A DNA stretch of 10,559 nt. Origin: Elusimicrobia bacterium RIFCSPLOWO2_01_FULL_59_12. GTDB lineage: Bacteria; Elusimicrobiota; Elusimicrobia; 2-01-FULL-59-12. Both the position numbers and the translations under genes were made by a program. The notes beneath the pieces are model-generated. The model had not been told where the DNA came from and searched no databases. It saw nothing but the letters and a program-made list of their open reading frames with translations. The stretch spans positions 15,590 through 26,148 of the forward strand of contig MGUR01000032.1 in the NCBI GenBank assembly GCA_001800075.1, in the 5' to 3' direction. Below, one piece after another: positions 9,018-10,559 of the stretch (the first letter of the stretch is position 1; each line of letters begins with the position of its first letter).

Positions 9018-10527
9018 CATTAAGAAAAACGATCTGCCGACCCCTGCCGCTCTCCCGCTCGACCAACTTATCGCGCAACGCCGGAAGAAACTCGCCGCCT
9101 TGATCGACAGCGGGGTCAACCCCTACCCGTACCGCTTTGAACGCACCCACACGCTCCAACAGCTCCTGAAGACTCCCCCGAACTTGGACTCTGAAAAAGA
9201 ATCCACCGCCCCGGTACGCACCGCCGGACGGTTGATGACGATCCGCGATATGGGGAAATCCTGCTTCGCGCACATTGCGGACGGCCCCACGCGCCTGCAA
9301 ATTTACGTCAAAAAGGACGTGGTGGGTGAGAAGGGGTACGCGCTATTCCAGAATGATCTCGATCTGGGCGACATCGTGGGGTTGGAAGGCACGATGTTCC
9401 GAACAAAAACAAACGAGTTGACGCTGCGGGTCGCCGCCTTGACCCTGCTCGCCAAATCCCTGCGCCCCCTGCCTGAAAAATGGCACGGTTTGAAGGACGT
9501 CGAAACGCGTTACCGGCAGCGCGAACTGGATTTGATCAGCAACCCGGCAGCGCAAACGCTGTTCATCCAGCGCAGCCAATTGATCCGGTCTCTCAGGAAA
9601 ACGCTGGACAGCCAGGGATTTCTCGAGGTCGAAACTCCGCTCCTGCAGGCCCAGGCCGGCGGGGCCGCCGCGCGGCCTTTTCAGACCTTTCACAACGCGC
9701 TGCAAGCTTCCTTATATATGCGCATTGCGCCGGAGCTTTATTTAAAACGCCTGCTGGTGGGGGGGATTGACCGCGTGTTTGAGATCGGGCGGGTCTTCCG
9801 AAACGAGGGCATCGACACCAAGCACAACCCGGAATTCACCATTCTCGAAGCCTATCAGGCCTACGCGGATTACAATGACATGATGACGCTGTGCGAAACG
9901 CTTATCACCGAGGCGGCGCAGTCCTGCAACAAGAGCCTTTCGCTTCTGGTGCACGAGAAGCCTCTCTCCCTTCAGCCGCCGTTCGCGCGCGCCGCCCTGA
10001 CGGATTTATTCATAAAATACGCGGGACAGGATGTGATCAAGGCCTGGCGGGAGGGCCGTCTCCGGGACGTCGCCAGCAACCTGCAGCTTTCCATCGAGGG
10101 GAACACGCCGGAGCATAAAGTGTTCGACCGCATTTTTGATCTTAAAGTCAAACCGCACCTCTGGGAGCCGACATTTGTGACGGACTATCCCCTTCAAATC
10201 TCTCCGCTGGCCAAAAAACACCGCTCCAAGCCGGATGTCGTCGAGCGCTTCGAACTCTTTATGGCCGGCGATGAGATCGCCAACGCCTATTCGGAACTGA
10301 ACGACCCGGTCGACCAGCGGGCGCGGATGGAAAAGCAGCTGGCGCTCAAAAAGACCGGGGATGAGGAAGTGGAAGTGGCGGACGAATCGTTCCTTACGGC
10401 GCTGGAACAGGGCATGCCGCCGGCGGGCGGGCTGGGCATCGGCGTGGACCGTCTGGCCATGCTGCTGCTCGGACAAACGTCTATTAGGGAAGTTATATTG
10501 TTCCCATTACTGAAACCAGAGATATGA
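9010..10527 (+). CDS. lysS: Lysyl-tRNA synthetase, class II
   Basis: The product (505 residues, the same length as E. coli LysS) attaches lysine to tRNA-Lys using ATP. An N-terminal OB-fold anticodon-binding domain ('VRTAGRLMTIRDMGKSCFAHIADG...LQIYVKKD...GDIVGLEGTMFRTKTNELTL', ~residues 75-145) precedes the class II catalytic core. Visible core segments are motif 1 ('GFLEVETPLLQ'), 'GGAAARPFQTFHNAL', 'LYMRIAPELYLKRLLVGG', motif 2 ('VFEIGRVFRNEGID', Arg264) with 'HNPEFTILEAYQAYADY', 'PTFVTDYPLQISPLAKKH', and motif 3 ('GLGIGVDRLAMLL', Arg481). GTG 9010 is chosen because it gives the family's normal N-terminus. Longer starts, such as ATG 8914, would run through the receiver gene. It overlaps the receiver stop by 8 nt with only a weak Shine-Dalgarno sequence, which suggests coupling. 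A palindromic repeat begins 8 nt after its stop. Confidence 0.98.
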   Translation: MPDIKKNDLPTPAALPLDQLIAQRRKKLAALIDSGVNPYPYRFERTHTLQQLLKTPPNLDSEKESTAPVRTAGRLMTIRDMGKSCFAHIADGPTRLQIYVKKDVVGEKGYALFQNDLDLGDIVGLEGTMFRTKTNELTLRVAALTLLAKSLRPLPEKWHGLKDVETRYRQRELDLISNPAAQTLFIQRSQLIRSLRKTLDSQGFLEVETPLLQAQAGGAAARPFQTFHNALQASLYMRIAPELYLKRLLVGGIDRVFEIGRVFRNEGIDTKHNPEFTILEAYQAYADYNDMMTLCETLITEAAQSCNKSLSLLVHEKPLSLQPPFARAALTDLFIKYAGQDVIKAWREGRLRDVASNLQLSIEGNTPEHKVFDRIFDLKVKPHLWEPTFVTDYPLQISPLAKKHRSKPDVVERFELFMAGDEIANAYSELNDPVDQRARMEKQLALKKTGDEEVEVADESFLTALEQGMPPAGGLGIGVDRLAMLLLGQTSIREVILFPLLKPEI

Positions 10528-10535
10528 CCCTCTTT

Positions 10536-10559
10536 CGTCATTCCCGCGAAAGCGGGCCC
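10536..10559 (+). repeat. Dispersed palindromic repeat, copy 3 (truncated by window end)
   Basis: CGTCA followed by TTCCCGC-GAAA-GCGGG (hairpin 10543-10556, 5-bp stem, GAAA loop) matches the 5' boundary and loop of the copies at 626 and 6092, but has a CCCGC stem rather than CCCCGGC, so it looks like a different subtype. The rest lies beyond the window. It is intergenic, 8 nt after lysS, and could also serve as an RNA 3'-end hairpin. Confidence 0.7.

Overview
This window reads as a stretch of an ordinary Gram-negative bacterial chromosome. All recognisable genes lie on the + strand and are packed tightly. An apolipoprotein N-acyltransferase (lnt) implies an outer membrane with triacylated lipoproteins. 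G+C looks high, near 60% by eye, and five of the ten genes appear to start with GTG. The lineage cannot be fixed without a search. The order secA-lnt-prfB-(small ORF)-response regulator-lysS would fit a deep-branching Gram-negative group (Omnitrophota, Elusimicrobiota or a deltaproteobacterium-like lineage), but that is only a guess.

Layout. Positions 2-2124 hold two consecutive M16B peptidase-family genes. The first is cut by the window edge. The second has lost the zinc-binding HxxEH motif but keeps the R/Y pair, which fits an active/inactive heterodimer. Next come a small MGMT-type DNA alkyltransferase domain protein (2136-2462) and a cold-shock protein (2530-2730), closed by a 15-bp-stem terminator (2751-2783). 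A second block then runs to the end: secA (2812-5568), lnt (5553-7184), prfB with its programmed +1 frameshift (7126-8236), an unrecognised Trp-rich 125-residue protein (8236-8613), a stand-alone receiver-domain protein (8643-9017) and lysS (9010-10527). Most neighbours in this block overlap. A consensus-like promoter inside the 3' end of the 125-aa ORF probably gives the receiver and lysS genes their own transcription start.

The genes cover protein export (SecA), lipoprotein maturation (Lnt), translation (RF2, LysRS), envelope or periplasmic proteolysis (M16 pair), DNA repair and stress (alkyltransferase, Csp) and signalling (receiver). No CRISPR, phage, transposase, tRNA or rRNA was seen, and no stretch of 300 bases lacks a gene.

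The most unusual feature is a dispersed palindromic repeat with GAAA-looped hairpins. It occurs at 626-702, at 6092-6209 and, truncated by the window end, at 10536-10559. Two copies lie inside reading frames: one in the N-terminal signal region of the second M16 gene, the other in the loop before the last N-terminal membrane helix of Lnt. They are read in different frames, so the same DNA element yields different peptides in the two proteins. A second point is the lnt/prfB junction, where the lnt stop codon lies inside the Shine-Dalgarno-like element that drives the prfB frameshift.
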